Source: Marsupella aquatica
Lineage: Eukaryota; Marchantiophyta
Direction of reading: 5' to 3'
NCBI GenBank assembly: GCA_973895155.1
Contig: OZ316891.1
Coordinates: forward strand, 18,414,001-18,478,000
Length of the DNA: 64,000 nt
Under the pieces are notes generated by a model. That model was given only the letters and a program-made list of their open reading frames with translations. It made no database searches and was not told the DNA's origin. The position numbers were made by a program, and so were the translations under genes. Positions 25,301 to 35,905 of the stretch are shown one piece after another (the stretch's first letter is position 1; every line of letters starts with the position of its first letter).

Positions 25301-25773
25301 GTGGAGTTCAAGGACAATTCTCTCAAGATTCTCGCAGCAGTCGTCACGGCAGATATATTATTCGAGATGTTGTGCCACATTATGGAAAAATAGAGGAGAT
25401 CCTAGTGGTATCATATGATGCATAGTCAAAGTTTCAACAGTATATCTTCAAGTGCAAGTAGTTCAAAGTGAACCTTGCAGGTAACAATCCCACTGTGGTT
25501 CAAGATGAGTGTGGATTTACACGACTCAAGACGTCTGCCACTAGTTTCCAGCCATCGCACTGGCAAACATCAAAGCCATTTACATTTCCAAGCCATGTGG
25601 AGCAATGTTTCTATATTCCATACCCCCCAAACCCAGAGGAGTGGTCACTTGTCATCACGTATGTGCCACAATCTCGTTCTATTATTGGGGAAAGGCCTGA
25701 TGTTATGGTTGTGTCCCGCCTGATGAGGATGTGGACCAAGAATGAGGGATATGTATATTATGCGAATATATAG
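22329..25773 (+). pseudogene. Tnp2-type CACTA transposase (DDE) with DUF4216 tail
   Basis: The reading frame opens after an acceptor at about 22,328 with a long acidic start. The catalytic part follows in family order: CVNDCMLF, the RYFPIIPRL-like WFPIIPRLLHMYR, GLASDGVSPHS (first catalytic Asp), NYNLPPWLSMKK, an intron (GTAAGA at about 23,510 to GGCAG at 23,629), SGLQTQGYKACSTCGP, LLDPMHIEGNVGKAL (second Asp), DYHRLLQHILP, LPPSFFDCQVHLLVHLVHE, CRWMYWLERYM and GYVRNRARVEGSMATGY (Glu region). Later exons (25,259-25,773) hold YGKIEEILVVSY and EQCFYIPYP of DUF4216. Damage: TAG at 23,388, a frameshift near 23,965, TGA at 24,196 and two TAGs near 25,420-25,460. All three catalytic acidic residues are still visible. 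Its job was to cut CACTA ends. The zinc finger usually N-terminal to Tnp2 is instead spliced to the SET exon upstream. Confidence 0.88.
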
Positions 25774-25959
25774 TGATGCCAATTCCTATCATTGGATTCA
25801 TATTTATGATGATTTCTCTGTCTTCTTTGTTGAAGATATATTCATGTGCATTTGTGAATTGATCATGTCATTTTGAAATGTCATTGATATACTCTAAACC
25901 CTAAACTCCATGCCTCCACACCTTTTGCTAGACTTTGTGTTATGACAACTCATGCTACT

Positions 25960-26825
25960 TGTACTCTTTCTCCTTCCTCCTTTCCTTGACACACCTCCTT
26001 TCTCCCTAAATCCCTCTTTCCTTTTCACTCTCTTAACCTAAACCCTGGCTCCTTAATTTCTCCATCATATATATAATTATATACATCCTCCCTCCTTCCC
26101 TCTGGCTCCTTTCCTTGTCCAAAATCCTTTCTCCCTCTTACCTAAACTGACCCTCCCTAACTTGTCCCGGCCTCCCTCCTTTCCTTGTCTCACCCCCTTT
26201 AATCCCTCTTAAGTACCTATACTGGCCCTCCCTAACTTGTCCCTCCAACCTGCCCCATCCTTTCCTTGTCCCACCCCCTCATCCCTGTACCCTAAATTCA
26301 TGGCCCACCCTCCTCCTTCCCCTTCCCTCACTTCCTTGTCCCATCCTGGACCCTTACTTTCTTCCTCTTACCCATATATAACCAAACTCCTTCCTCCCTC
26401 CTTTCCTTGTCCCAAACCCTTTCTCCCTCTTACCTAAATTAATTGGCCAACCCTCCTCCTTCCTCCCTCTTTTCCTTTTCCCTCCCTCCTTTCCTTGTTC
26501 CAAGCCCTTTCTCCCTCTTACCTATATTAATTGGCTAACCCTCTTCCTTACTCCATCTTTTCCTTTTCCCCTTCTTGTCCCCCGTGTCTCCTTAATTTCT
26601 CCCTCTTACCTTGCCTATACCCTCTTTCCTCCCTCGATTCCTTGCATCCCACCCCTTTCTCCCTCTTACCTATATACCGGCCTTCCCTAAATTGGCGCAC
26701 CCTCCTCCTTCCTCCCTCCTTTCCTTGTCCCAACCGTCCCCTTTCTCCCTCTTTCTCCCTCCTACCCTTGTCCCTCCATCGTCCCTCACTTGGCCCATCC
26801 CTTTTTTTCTCCTAAATTACCTTCA
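25960..26825. repeat. Pyrimidine-rich minisatellite in the CACTA-1 3' region
   Basis: About nine diverged copies of a unit built from CTCCTTTCCTTGTCCCA, CCCTTTCTCCCTCTTACCTA and an AATTGGC or ACTGGCC link, with a period near 70-100 bp. It lies between the transposase stop and the right subterminal repeats. Confidence 0.85.
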
Positions 26826-27353
26826 ATGTCACTTATTAATTTTGCGAACTATTTTGCGAACAAGATTCCTTTGCAATACCTTCGCTAAACATTTCCGATA
26901 AAATAATATTTGCAACTTGTCCATTCCCACATCCTCGCAATCTTGCGAATCAACCCGCATCATAAATTTGCGAACCGTATTTCATCGCAAGCATTGTTGC
27001 CAAAGTCGGCATGATATTGCGATATTAGTCTCTTCGCATAGTTGCCATACATTCATGTTCGCAAACTTGCGATAGAATGAGTCTCACAAAAGTCCGAGCG
27101 AGGGCTGATGACTCACAAAAATATTGAGGGTATTAAGATCGCATAGTAGTTGCGATGACGAACGATTCACAAACGCGTCCGAATGGAAATGATATCGCAA
27201 CATGTTTGCAATTAAGTAAGCACCGCAAGCATTTGAGATGGATTCCGCATCGCAAATTGGGGTTGCGATGCTATTATGATCGCTAATTGAGATGAGTTAT
27301 TGCAAAGCGAGCGATGGACAGTGTCTTGCAGGGCGTTTCAGCGCAACTAAATC
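26826..27353. repeat. CACTA-1 right subterminal repeats
   Basis: Many TTGCGA, TCGCAA and TTCGCA words in both orientations, matching the motif class at the left end. Confidence 0.8.
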
Positions 27354-27385
27354 GCCTTCGCAAAAAGGCCCAATATGTAGTAGTG
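27354..27385 (-). repeat. CACTA-1 right terminal inverted repeat
   Basis: Plus strand ends GGCCCAATATGTAGTAGTG; the reverse complement starts CACTACTACATATTGGGCC and runs to TTGCGAA. Confidence 0.92.
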
Positions 27386-27388
27386 ATC
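27386..27388. repeat. Target-site duplication, right (ATC)
   Basis: ATC directly follows the terminal GTAGTG. Confidence 0.85.
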
Positions 27389-27524
27389 TTGGATACTTTG
27401 GTGGGCACCAATCTAGAATTTCACTCTTTAATAAGTAAAAGAAGATACCTTACAGGAATGCTCCAAAGTATCGTTTATATATAGATGACATCTCGTTCAT
27501 AGATAACTTGATAACAATGGCAGA

Positions 27525-29160
27525 GATCATCCCATCTATTTTGCAAGTAGACTCCTAGCTGCTGCTAAAAAGAACTATTCTGCTACCGATCGAGAAGCTC
27601 TAGGGATAGTCTACTCGTGCAAGAAGTTTTGACACTACTTGCTGGGCTACAAGGTAGTATTTCACACTGACCATAATGCTCTGAAATATATGGTCAACAA
27701 ACCTGATTTGATTGGGAGAGTGGCAAGGTGGATGCTACTACTCCAAGAATTTGACTATGACATCCGGGTGCGGCCAGGTAAGCAACACACAAATTATGCT
27801 GATTTTTCCTCCAGGATTGAAGGACCAGCAGATGAGAAGGTGATTGATGATCAATTCCCTGATGAGGACTTATTCCAAGTCAATCTCAACCCGCCAACCT
27901 GGTATAAGGATATCATCGATTTTCTATCCTCGGCAAGGATGCCAAGGGAGATGAACCAAGAGGTTGGTGCTGTCTTTTTGAGAAAGACCAGACCCTACAG
28001 GCTGATCAAGGGAGTGCTACACAAGGAAGGAGTTGATGGAACGATCAGGAGATGCTTGGAGAAGAAGGAAGTAGAGGTAGTGATAAGAGCTTTACATGAA
28101 GAAGAGGCCAGAGGACATTTTGCAGCAGCAACCACATCAAGGAAGGTCATGGATGCTGGTTATTGGTGGCCTACTTTGCACAAGGATGTTCAGTTGTTTA
28201 TCAGGGCTTGCGACCCCTGCCAACGGACAGGTAAACCAGCTTTCTCGCAACATCATCCTCTTACTCCAATTTTGCCTCTAGCTCCTTTTGAGAAGTGGGG
28301 TATTGACTTCATTGGTCCAATCACCCCAGTCACTAAGAGTCGCAAGAATAGATACATCCTACTAGCTACTGATTATGCTACCAAGTGGGTAGAAGCTAGA
28401 CCAACAGCAGGGGACGATGCCAAAACAGTGGCCAGATTTCTATATGAGCAGATTTTCTGTAGATTTGGACCACCCTTAGAACTAGTGAGTGATCGGGGGA
28501 CCCATTTCTTGAATACAACTATCGAGGAGCTTACCAACCAGTATTGGGTGAAGCACCAAAAGACCACTCCTTATCATCCGAAGGCTAATGGTCTGACAAA
28601 AAGAGCTAATGGAATCATTGGCAAAATTCTCAACAAGACGGTGGCATCTCACAAGACTGATTGGGACGTCAAGCTCTATTCGGCGGTGTATGCTTACAAC
28701 CTGGCCTACAAGACCACAACAGGTCAGACGCCATACTTCCTGGTTTTTGGACAACACGCTCTTGTACCGGTTGAATTTGAAGTGCCTTCCTTGAGAGTCG
28801 CTTTGGAAGATAGAATGCCGGCGGGTTTAAGTCTAAGGGAGAGAACATGCCAACTGGAGAGATTGGAGGAGACTAGGGAGCATGCCAGCGAGCGCTTGGA
28901 GCATCAACAGCAGCTTGCAAAGAAATATCATGACAAGAAGATCAAGCCCACCCCACTACAGACTGGTGACTTGGTCTTGCTATGTGATTCTCGCTATGTC
29001 CATTTCCTGGGTAAGCTTCATACTCGCTGGTTGGGGCCATACAATGTGCATACTGTTTTTCAGAATGGCTCAGTCCAACGTACTGGCAACATTGGAGGGT
29101 GAAGTTTATCCAGTCAGGGTACACTTTGATCGGCTCAAGAAGTATCACATGGGAGTTTAG
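27525..29160 (+). pseudogene. Ty3/gypsy pol 3' part: RNase H, integrase, chromatin-proximal tail
   Basis: Starts within the RT/RNase H junction (HPIYFASRLLAAAKKNYSAT, 27,534 on). The frame continues through FHTDHNALKYMVNKPD of RNase H, the integrase zinc-binding H2C2 region (HEEEARGHFAAATTSRKVM, ACDPCQRTGK), and the integrase core WGIDFIGPI, LVSDRGTHF and TTPYHPKANGLTKRANG (D, D, E positions; the usual NGQTER is changed). A C-terminal tail with GDLVLL and GPYNV follows. A TGA replaces a codon at 27,629-27,631 just before HYLLGYK. A frameshift near 29,080 separates the end (EGEVYPVRVHFDRLKKYHMG, stop 29,158). Gag, protease and most of RT are absent, so it is a 5'-truncated, inactive copy. Confidence 0.9.
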
Positions 29161-29184
29161 TGTTTGCGAGGACGCTTCACAATT

Positions 29185-29197
29185 GAGACGGGGGCTA
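29185..29197 (+). promoter_or_regulatory. Polypurine tract of the gypsy element
   Basis: GAGACGGGGGCTA directly precedes a TGTGAGCC LTR-like start, 25 bp after the pol stop. This is the position of the plus-strand primer in LTR retrotransposons. Confidence 0.7.
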
Positions 29198-30470
29198 TGT
29201 GAGCCGCTCAATTAGTGGGTTAAATTAGTTTTAGGTTAGATTTTTTTCTTTTTTGTTCTAAGTAAGCATATTATGCCTGTAAATGAGTGGGAAGTAGAAG
29301 TGAAACTGAAGTAAACTCTCTTCAGTAAAGCAGAGTAAGAAAGTTTAATTAGTTTAAACCATGGTTAACTTAACACTGGATTAGTGGATTAGATAGGTAA
29401 TCAGATCCTTAGAGTTTGTAATTTAGGCTGGGATTTTTTCTGAAGGTTCTAGGCAGGCCGTGGAGAACCCTTGTAAAAGTGCAAGTAATTTCGACCGTTC
29501 ATTTAGAAGCTATTTACAGTGGAACAAAACTTAAAATAGCCAACTTGCAAGACCTAGGGAAAATAGCCATAGAGCAACAAATGTATTTTGAAGGCTAGCC
29601 ATGGTGTTACTATACCTATCACTATCTCTTAGAATTACTAAACCTAGTTTTGGACTTATGGATACTTTTTAGGAGTGGTCCGAATTCTGTAAAAGTAGCT
29701 ATGAATTATGACGGATTGCAGACTTTGAACAATTATAGAAAAACCAAGTTTAGTTATATATCAATTCTAAGAATTTTTTTAGGAAGCCCTAGGGCTAGGA
29801 AAGCCAGGAGTATGTTCATAATAGTTTTTTTTCTTATGAGTAAGTTTTGAGCTATAGGCGAAGATGGCTAATGTTAAATGCCATAAGTAGCACTTAAAGG
29901 GATGACTACTTTGGAGGCTGACTTAGTCCCTGATTTGGAGGGATAGGACAGCCAAGTCAGGAGGTGAGGTGGACCTGAATGAAGGGCTGAAATCAAGGAA
30001 TTGATTTAGGCTTTCGAAAGGTTACCAACTAGCTCATTAGTTAGGTAAGACAAACAAGTGAGTTAGTGAGATAGTTAGAAGGATAAGTAAGGATCTTTGA
30101 CCCCCTTGGAAGGTGGGCTGGTCTTTTTTTAGTGGTGAGTCACTTGCTGGCCTTTGGGGTGGTTTTGGACTTTGTGATGAGTTGAAGCCAAGCAAGGAGT
30201 ACTTAAGTTGGTGTGAGTTACTTTGTGTGGGTCCAAGTATGGAGAATCAAGGAGTAGCACTAAGAGACCTTAGGGGAACTAAGGTAGATGTTCTAGGGGT
30301 ACTAGAACTCAAGTGTATGCCTTGAGGCTTGAGAGAACCATAGTGTTAAGTAGTAGGAGTTGAAGAAGCTAAAGTATAGCAAGTAGGTAGTGACAACCTA
30401 CCCATGTACTTCCTTTGAAATTCTTATGAAATTTCAGCGCATTTCTGGGAAAGAAATTGTTGATGTGCAC
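29198..30470 (+). repeat. Probable 3' LTR of the gypsy element (right edge uncertain)
   Basis: Begins TGTGAGCCGCTCAATTAG after the polypurine tract. No second copy lies in the window, so the right edge cannot be proved; ...GATGTGCA near 30,468 is one candidate end. No coding sequence is supported here. Confidence 0.5.
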
Positions 30471-30775
30471 TCATCTGAAATCTTGAGACCCTTGTGGTCT
30501 AGCATGTTGCTCATATGATTGTTGTGAGTCCAGAAGTCTTCTCCTTGGGTAGGGGAGACCTAGATTAGTTGTCTTGCCGGGTAGGGGGACATTTCCAGCG
30601 ATGGAAACCAAAGAATACCCATTTCTGGTGACGAAAACCAAATACATCTGCACAGTCTCAAGGAGAAGCAAAGGCTTAATGGAAATAGAGGTAGTTCCTT
30701 CTTATGGAGCTTCCCTCCCGTAGTTCCTGGTGATAAAGAGCTATCAAGTGCAAGCTTTTAGTACAATAAGGCTTA

Positions 30776-31460
30776 TTAGCTCATAAGCGAGGGTCTGACA
30801 CTCTCCCACTCCAAAGGTCGTTGTGGGTGTTCAGGGGTTATTAATGGTGGATAAATATGCTCATCAAAATGACAATCTAAAAATCTGTCTTTAAAAATGT
30901 CGCCTGTTGTAGGCTCCATATATCTGATTATGGACGGTGAGTCAAATCCGATGTATATCCCCAACTATCGTTGGGGTCCCATCTTGGTTCGTTTGGGTGG
31001 AGTAATGGGGACCATTACTTGACATCCAAATGAACGAAGGTGGGATAGATTGGGTTTGATACCGTTAGCAATTTGGTATGGGCTATAAGTATTAAAAGCT
31101 GATAGGCAGTATTGAATTAATGCGTTAGCCTGTAATATGGCATGTCCCCATGCTGAGACGGGGAGTTTCGACTGTATTAGTAGTGGGCGTGCAATTAGCT
31201 AGTGATGTACAGAAGTCGTCAAATGTTTCAGATGTGAATTCCCCTGCATTGTCCACCCTTAGTGTCTTAATGGGGTGGTCAGGAAATTGTGCCTTCACGC
31301 GCAAGATTTGCGCCAAGATGCGAGGCATAACCATGTTCCGCGTCGAAAGTAGGGTCACATTTGACCATTTGGTTGATGCATCGATCAGTACCATAAAGTA
31401 GCGGAATGGTCCGCTCGGTGGGTTAATTGGCCCGTAGACATCCGCATGTATGAGGTCCAA
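30776..31460 (-). pseudogene. Copia integrase and start of reverse transcriptase
   Basis: The frame at 31,460-31,125 has MDLIHADVYGPINPPSG (first catalytic Asp), FMVLIDASTKWS and LRVDNAGEFTSETFDDFC (second Asp and the NAGEF motif). Downstream, after frame changes and stops near 31,180-31,220, PNLSHLRSFGCQVMVPITPP and GIYIGFDSPSIIRYMEP follow, the conserved linker before RT. The end lies at 30,776. Confidence 0.85.
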
Positions 31461-31653
31461 GAATTTTGGTTGACAATTTTGATGTCGTGGGCCTTGTTAT
31501 TAGTTTGCCGCGTGAGCATGCAGTGCATGGAGTGCTAGCTGGAATGTGGTGTATGTTAGTTGGAATGCCTCATGAATTCTTAATAATTTTGCTTAGCATG
31601 GATTGACCGGGGTGGCCAAGGCGTGCATGCCAAAGTGCAGGCAATTCACTTTG

Positions 31654-31980
31654 TTATAGTGCATTGTTATGCAAACATTCAATTTCGGTTACGTAAAACC
31701 CGCATGGGTACGAGAAAAGAGTTTCTTTAATGATTTTCCCCATAGGGGTATTTTTAACCAAATGGATTACTTCCTGGTCTTTTGTATTGCCTGTGTGGAC
31801 GTGTAGTCCATTTGCTTGTATATCCCTAAAGCTTAGAAGATTACGGGTTGCATTTGGGGCGAAGATAGTTGATTCTATCTGGATTTCTGTACCCTGCGGA
31901 AGTCGAATAGAAGCTGGGCCGAAGCCCTCTTCTATCTGGCTTGGACCATTGATAGTGGTCAGTGATCTACTTGAAGGTGG
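31654..31980 (-). pseudogene. Copia gag-pre-integrase segment
   Basis: Encodes GPSQIEEGFGPASIRLPQGT and FAPNATRNLLSFRDIQANG, typical of the stretch between protease and integrase in plant copia Pol (G-hx-LPNGT...A.YAP...NLLS). The DTGA active-site part of protease is not seen before it. Confidence 0.75.
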
Positions 31981-32327
31981 ACCCGTAAGTTTAGCCATTC
32001 TTGGCGGGCTCTAGGTAATTCGACCAATTTCTGGTGGTCGAATTGGGTCTTAAGCGCTGTCCATAGCTCGCGAGGGGTGGTGAGATGCATGTACTGTCTC
32101 TACAGGAACCTATGGATATGGCGTCTAAGAAATACTAGGGCCTTTGATTCATTGGCCTTGGTTAGCGGATCTGGTTGAGGTTCGTCTGCTAGTATGGGTT
32201 GAGCTATCCCTATAGCTGGGAGTAGGGTTAAAGAGGTCAGGTTCTCCTTGAGGTTCATGGACCACTCGAGGTAATTGTTACCATCAATTTCTAAGGCTGG
32301 GAAGGTCAATTTCTCTAGGTTGGCCAT
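31981..32327 (-). pseudogene. Copia gag N-terminal part
   Basis: The ATG at 32,327 opens a frame with LTFPALEIDGNNYLEWSMN, the typical start of plant copia Gag (FxxLxxxNYxxW). It continues, after a TAG near 32,106, as TPRELWTALKTQFDHQKLVE (UBN2-type Gag). The frame then runs without gag zinc knuckle into protease/pre-integrase sequence, so the end of gag is deleted. Confidence 0.8.
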
Positions 32328-33793
32328 CTAGGGATGCTATGTCTCTAGCTTTCTAAGTTCCTTTTAATGGTAAAAGTTGACAAAGTATATTTATGCGGCA
32401 TGCAAGTTTGCTTTTTAGGGTTCTTTAACCCTAAATGCATTTTAGGTTGGGTGCCGCATGCCATTTAAATGTAAAGGGTTGGTTTTGTGAAAATGTGCAC
32501 TTAGATTCGAGTTTTCGTGTGTTTATGGTTAATTGCATATTTCTTTTGTATTCTGTGTTTTCTTTGTATCGATTGTGCGGTTATCCGGGTTTGCAGTTAT
32601 GGTTACGTGCAACTTCTCCTTTGTAAGTGAGATTTCTTTGACAGATTGTGCGCTTAGGTATTTTGCACTTAAATGTGCATTTATGGTTAAGTGCAACTTT
32701 TCCTTTGTATCTAAAATCTCTTTGACGGATTTTGCAATTAAAGAGGGTTTTGCACTTAGCAGCGGTTTCTCGACGTTCCTCGACGTTTTTCGATTGAATG
32801 TTGTGAGATTTTTCTAGCACTTGGCGGTTGCGCCCTTTGTGTTCTCGTTGCTCTTCTCTACCTCCTTCTGCAACTCCTCGTTCTTGCCTTCGATTTGTTT
32901 CCGAGTTCTTTCAATCCCTTCTTACGGCATTTCAGTTTTAGCCTTTCTGCTGCTTCGTTTGGCTACGATAGGATCTCTCTTGCTTACTTCTTTCTCGATC
33001 TTCTATTCCTGCTCTCTGGCTCTTCCTTTTCTGAATCTTTTTGATTTTGTTTGTTTGCTCTCCTTTTTCAATGACCGATGATTTCCTGATTCTGTTGCTC
33101 GGCCTTCCTTCAAATGTCTTCTTGGATTTCTATTCATTCGATGTCCTTATTGGGTTTCGTTTATCCTTCGCTTTTCTTTAATCCTGCTCTTTCTTTTGAT
33201 TCTATTCCTTCGATGTCCTCATCAGGTGGCGCCTTATGTTTTTGATTAGTTTTCTTCTCACTCAATCCTTGTTCATGCCTTTCTCAGCTTTTCTCTTTCT
33301 TTCTTCTATTTTCGCTTCCATGTATGGGCAAATTTTATTTCCCCGTGTCTTCATATGTTTTTCTTCGCTTCTGGCAATTTTGATCTCTTCACTCTTGAAT
33401 TTCTTTTGGATACCTGTTGTGTCCTTTGATCTCTCTCGGACTTTGCAATTGGCATTGGGCGCCTGCAGGGTCCTTATGGATTTCTCTTCGAATCCTACTC
33501 TATTCAATCCTTAGTTTTCGATGCTTTCCTTATCAATTTACTTCTCAGCATGCGGCTCCTCATTGTGTTCTCGATCCGTATCGATCCAAAGCAGTTGAAT
33601 GTTCCTTATGGTCTCTTTTTCTATTCAATGCTTTCTTTCAATCTCCATAGCCCTTTGAAAAATTCATGGCCTCCTTGCTCAGCCACGGAGAGGCTAGTGC
33701 TGATAACGTGTGATAGGATAATGAATAGTAACTGTGTATAGAATGAGTAGGGTCATGGTACATATAGGTGTGTCGGGTGACCGATTGGTCCGG
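32328..33793. other. Copia leader and possible broken LTR; no gene
   Basis: On the minus strand this is a purine-rich stretch upstream of gag; the plus strand is rich in TTCTTTCT-like tracts. Open frames at 32,533-33,514 on the plus strand are low-complexity hydrophobic translations of pyrimidine tracts and are not called. Confidence 0.5.
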
Positions 33794-34750
33794 TGTCCTA
33801 GGAATAGTGAGCTCTCAAGAACACGCGGGGTGCTTGGCTGCATGTGCTAATTATGCTACTTATCACTTGTAAGAGACCTCATGCTTAGAACCAATTCCCT
33901 TGAGAGCTTTGTCCCCTCCCGGCCATTTCTCAAGTTCCTTGGGTTCCCCTGTGCCTTTTGCGGTTTTCTCCAGATAAACTGGGTGGGAAGGGCGTACCCT
34001 TTTCCGCAAGGACTCCTAAGCACTTTTGGTACCAAGAGATATGTGTGATCTACTCCAGATAATGGCAATAACACCAGAGTAGTCGGGGCCAAGCCCACAC
34101 TCCACAAATCTCTCCTCCAAGTGATAATCTTCTCTACTTGCTTCTATCAACTCTCGGCTATGATCTCTCTTCTCTTACACTATTATGAACACACTCACAT
34201 CCCCATCTGTGTATCTATATAGTATTAATGGATCTGACGATGCGATAATTGCAGTGTATCCTTCTTCCCCAAACTTCTGTGTAAGAACCTGCCTAATATC
34301 TACCTTCCTCTTTACTATCAACTTAATGCTCACCGTAGAACGCAAATTCAGAATCTGCGGACTCTCATTCAAATCAATATTGACATTCATACTTCCTATT
34401 ATGCTTACTAACTAAGAGAGGTTCAGTGGTAGAGCCGCCCCTACTTGATCACAGGTTCGTGGACATTATATCTATGGTATTGGCGGCATAGCCAACCTTG
34501 CTAGATTCAAAGCTCCATCTTCAAGGTACTCGAGTGGTGGTAGTGCCTTCCATGATCAAGAATCAAGAAACATAGAACCCTTCCACCATAAAAACCGACG
34601 GCATAGCCATTCTGTTAGTCCTAGAACCAATGTTCAAGCATTCCTCCAATGCAAATGCACACAATATGCGCTCTATGCACTCTCTATCCTCACACTCATA
34701 CACTTGAAATGCTGGAAAATGGACTCCCCTGGGAGGGCGAGCCTCCCTCT

Positions 34751-34759
34751 TATTTATAG
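34751..34759 (-). promoter_or_regulatory. TATA box in the gypsy-2 LTR
   Basis: Minus strand CTATAAATA followed by AGAGG, about 395 bp inside the LTR start. That is a normal U3/R spacing for a retrotransposon promoter. Confidence 0.5.
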
Positions 34760-34835
34760 TTGGAGCCAGGCCACGCTGGTCCCTTTACAAGAGTATCCTA
34801 GAAGATACAAGAATTAGCTAGAACTTACTAGAACT

Positions 34836-35040
34836 TACTTTTTACCACGGTAAATTCTAGAACTCACTTTTTTACCATGGTAAATTCTAGAAGTTACCAG
34901 AATTTACCTTTTTACTATGGTAAATACTAGAAATTACTATTTACTAAGGTAGATTCTAGAAGTTATTGGAATTTACCTTTTTACTATAGTAAATTCTAGA
35001 AGTTACTATTTACTATAGTAGATCTTGAAAATTACCAAAA
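34836..35040. repeat. Palindromic repeats in the gypsy-2 LTR
   Basis: Five to six degenerate units of about 35-45 bp carry the self-complementary words TTACCATGGTAA, TTACTATAGTAA or TTACCACGGTAA, each followed by TTCTAGAA (itself palindromic) and AGTTACT. They are in U3, upstream of the TATA box on the minus strand, where LTR enhancer repeats normally lie. Confidence 0.8.
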
Positions 35041-35155
35041 CTTATAATTTTACTTGGTAAAACCCAAAATCCCCTTTTTACCACAAAAACCTCTTCTTTT
35101 ACATTTTCACACAAAACCAAGCTATTCTTCATATAATCTAATTCCCTTACGACAT

Positions 35156-35905
35156 TCACCCCCACTGAATCTGTGCAGCCTCCGGTCTGCACCAACCTTC
35201 GTCTTCCTCTTCTTCTTCCAAGTTGTCTAGCGCCTCATTTCCTCCAAACCCACTCCTTTGTTTGAAAAGTTTGACTCGTTTCCCTGCATAAGGTGTACGA
35301 TGCTCTGTTCCATCCAACTCTCGAATGCTGTAAGTCGCATTTTCATGAACCTTAGTCACCACATAAGGTCCTCCCCACCTCCTTGCAAACTTCTTAAGTG
35401 CCGAATGTTGATTATCCAAACTGTTGTCTGAAATCAACACCCAATCACCTTCGCGGATGGGAATTGGTCGGAGTCGATGGATTTTGTCAAAGCGAATCTT
35501 GTTCTTCAAGCGCGCCTCTGTCACCCTCTCCCTTGCAAGCTTTATCATTTCTGGCTTAAGACTGAAGTGCTCAATCCTTCTTGCAATCAGCTCTTCAGTG
35601 GAGACCGGATTTCTCCATTCTATGGTGCGCCAACTATAGACATCTTCCTCAATTGGCATGAGTGGTAGATGCCCTTAAACTAGCTCGACTGGTGGAAACC
35701 CAGTGACCGAACTACAAGTGATTCTATCAGCCATGAGTGCCAAAGGTAGCAATTCAGGCTATAGTGAAGGCTTACCATGACACGCCTTCACTAATGCATT
35801 GACAATAGGTGGATGTCCTCTTTCACTTTTGCCATTTGCCTCTGGATTGTAAGCTGTGGTTAGCTTGAGGCGAATATGAAATTTCTCTAAGAATTGGAAA
35901 ATCTG
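35156..35905 (-). pseudogene. Gypsy-2 integrase C-terminal part
   Basis: Minus-strand frames give LKLTTAYNPEANGKSERGHP (integrase core end with catalytic Glu), then after stop codons a 167-codon open part (35,659-35,156) with RRIEHFSLKPEMIKLARER, GDWVLISDNSL and RRWGGPYVV. The last is the GPY/F-type module that follows gypsy integrase cores. It ends 1 bp before the polypurine tract. The 5' side is cut off by the LINE. Confidence 0.8.

Larger units (their letters stand above)
16509..27385 (+). mobile_element. CACTA-1: complete CACTA (En/Spm) transposon, 10.9 kb
   Basis: Left end CACTACAACACTATGGCCC and right end (reverse complement) CACTACTACATATTGGGCC are matching termini of the CACTA superfamily. 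Both continue to TTGCGAA. The element is flanked by the 3-bp duplication ATC (16,506-16,508 and 27,386-27,388), which is the length this superfamily makes. Internally it has TTGCGA/TCGCAA subterminal repeats at both ends, a leftward TnpA/Ptta-like gene and a rightward zinc finger-SET gene and Tnp2 gene. The genes carry several stops and frameshifts, so this copy is probably non-autonomous now. Size and divergent gene layout fit large plant CACTAs; the SET gene does not. Confidence 0.92.
30776..33710 (-). mobile_element. Ty1/copia retrotransposon remnant
   Basis: Read on the minus strand the order is leader, gag (start 32,327), gag-pre-integrase, integrase and the first part of reverse transcriptase, then it stops at 30,776. 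The RT catalytic part, RNase H and downstream LTR are missing. Possible tRNA-primer-like sequence (TTATCAGCAC) lies at about 33,697-33,710. A gypsy element begins 84 bp beyond it at 33,794, which may have split the upstream LTR. Confidence 0.8.
33794..35154 (-). repeat. 3' LTR of gypsy-2 (about 1.36 kb)
   Basis: On the minus strand it begins TGTCGTAAGG right after a CAGTGGGGGTGAA polypurine tract (35,155-35,167) and ends CCTAGGACA. It holds a TATA-type promoter and an array of palindromic TTACC/GGTAA repeats. Confidence 0.65.

Noticed and set aside
27470-27500. Possible YxDD motif of gypsy RT (TATATAGATGACATC)
   Set aside because: Surrounding residues do not match reverse transcriptase and the distance to RNase H is far too short, so it cannot be claimed.
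32533-33514. Several hydrophobic plus-strand open frames that look like membrane proteins
   Set aside because: They are translations of pyrimidine tracts in the copia leader, with no codon structure or splice context.
34418-34470. tRNA-like A box (TTCAGTGGTAGAGC) and B-box-like GGTTCGTGG
   Set aside because: The boxes are about 9 bases too close for a tRNA, the stems do not pair, and the stretch lies inside a gypsy LTR.
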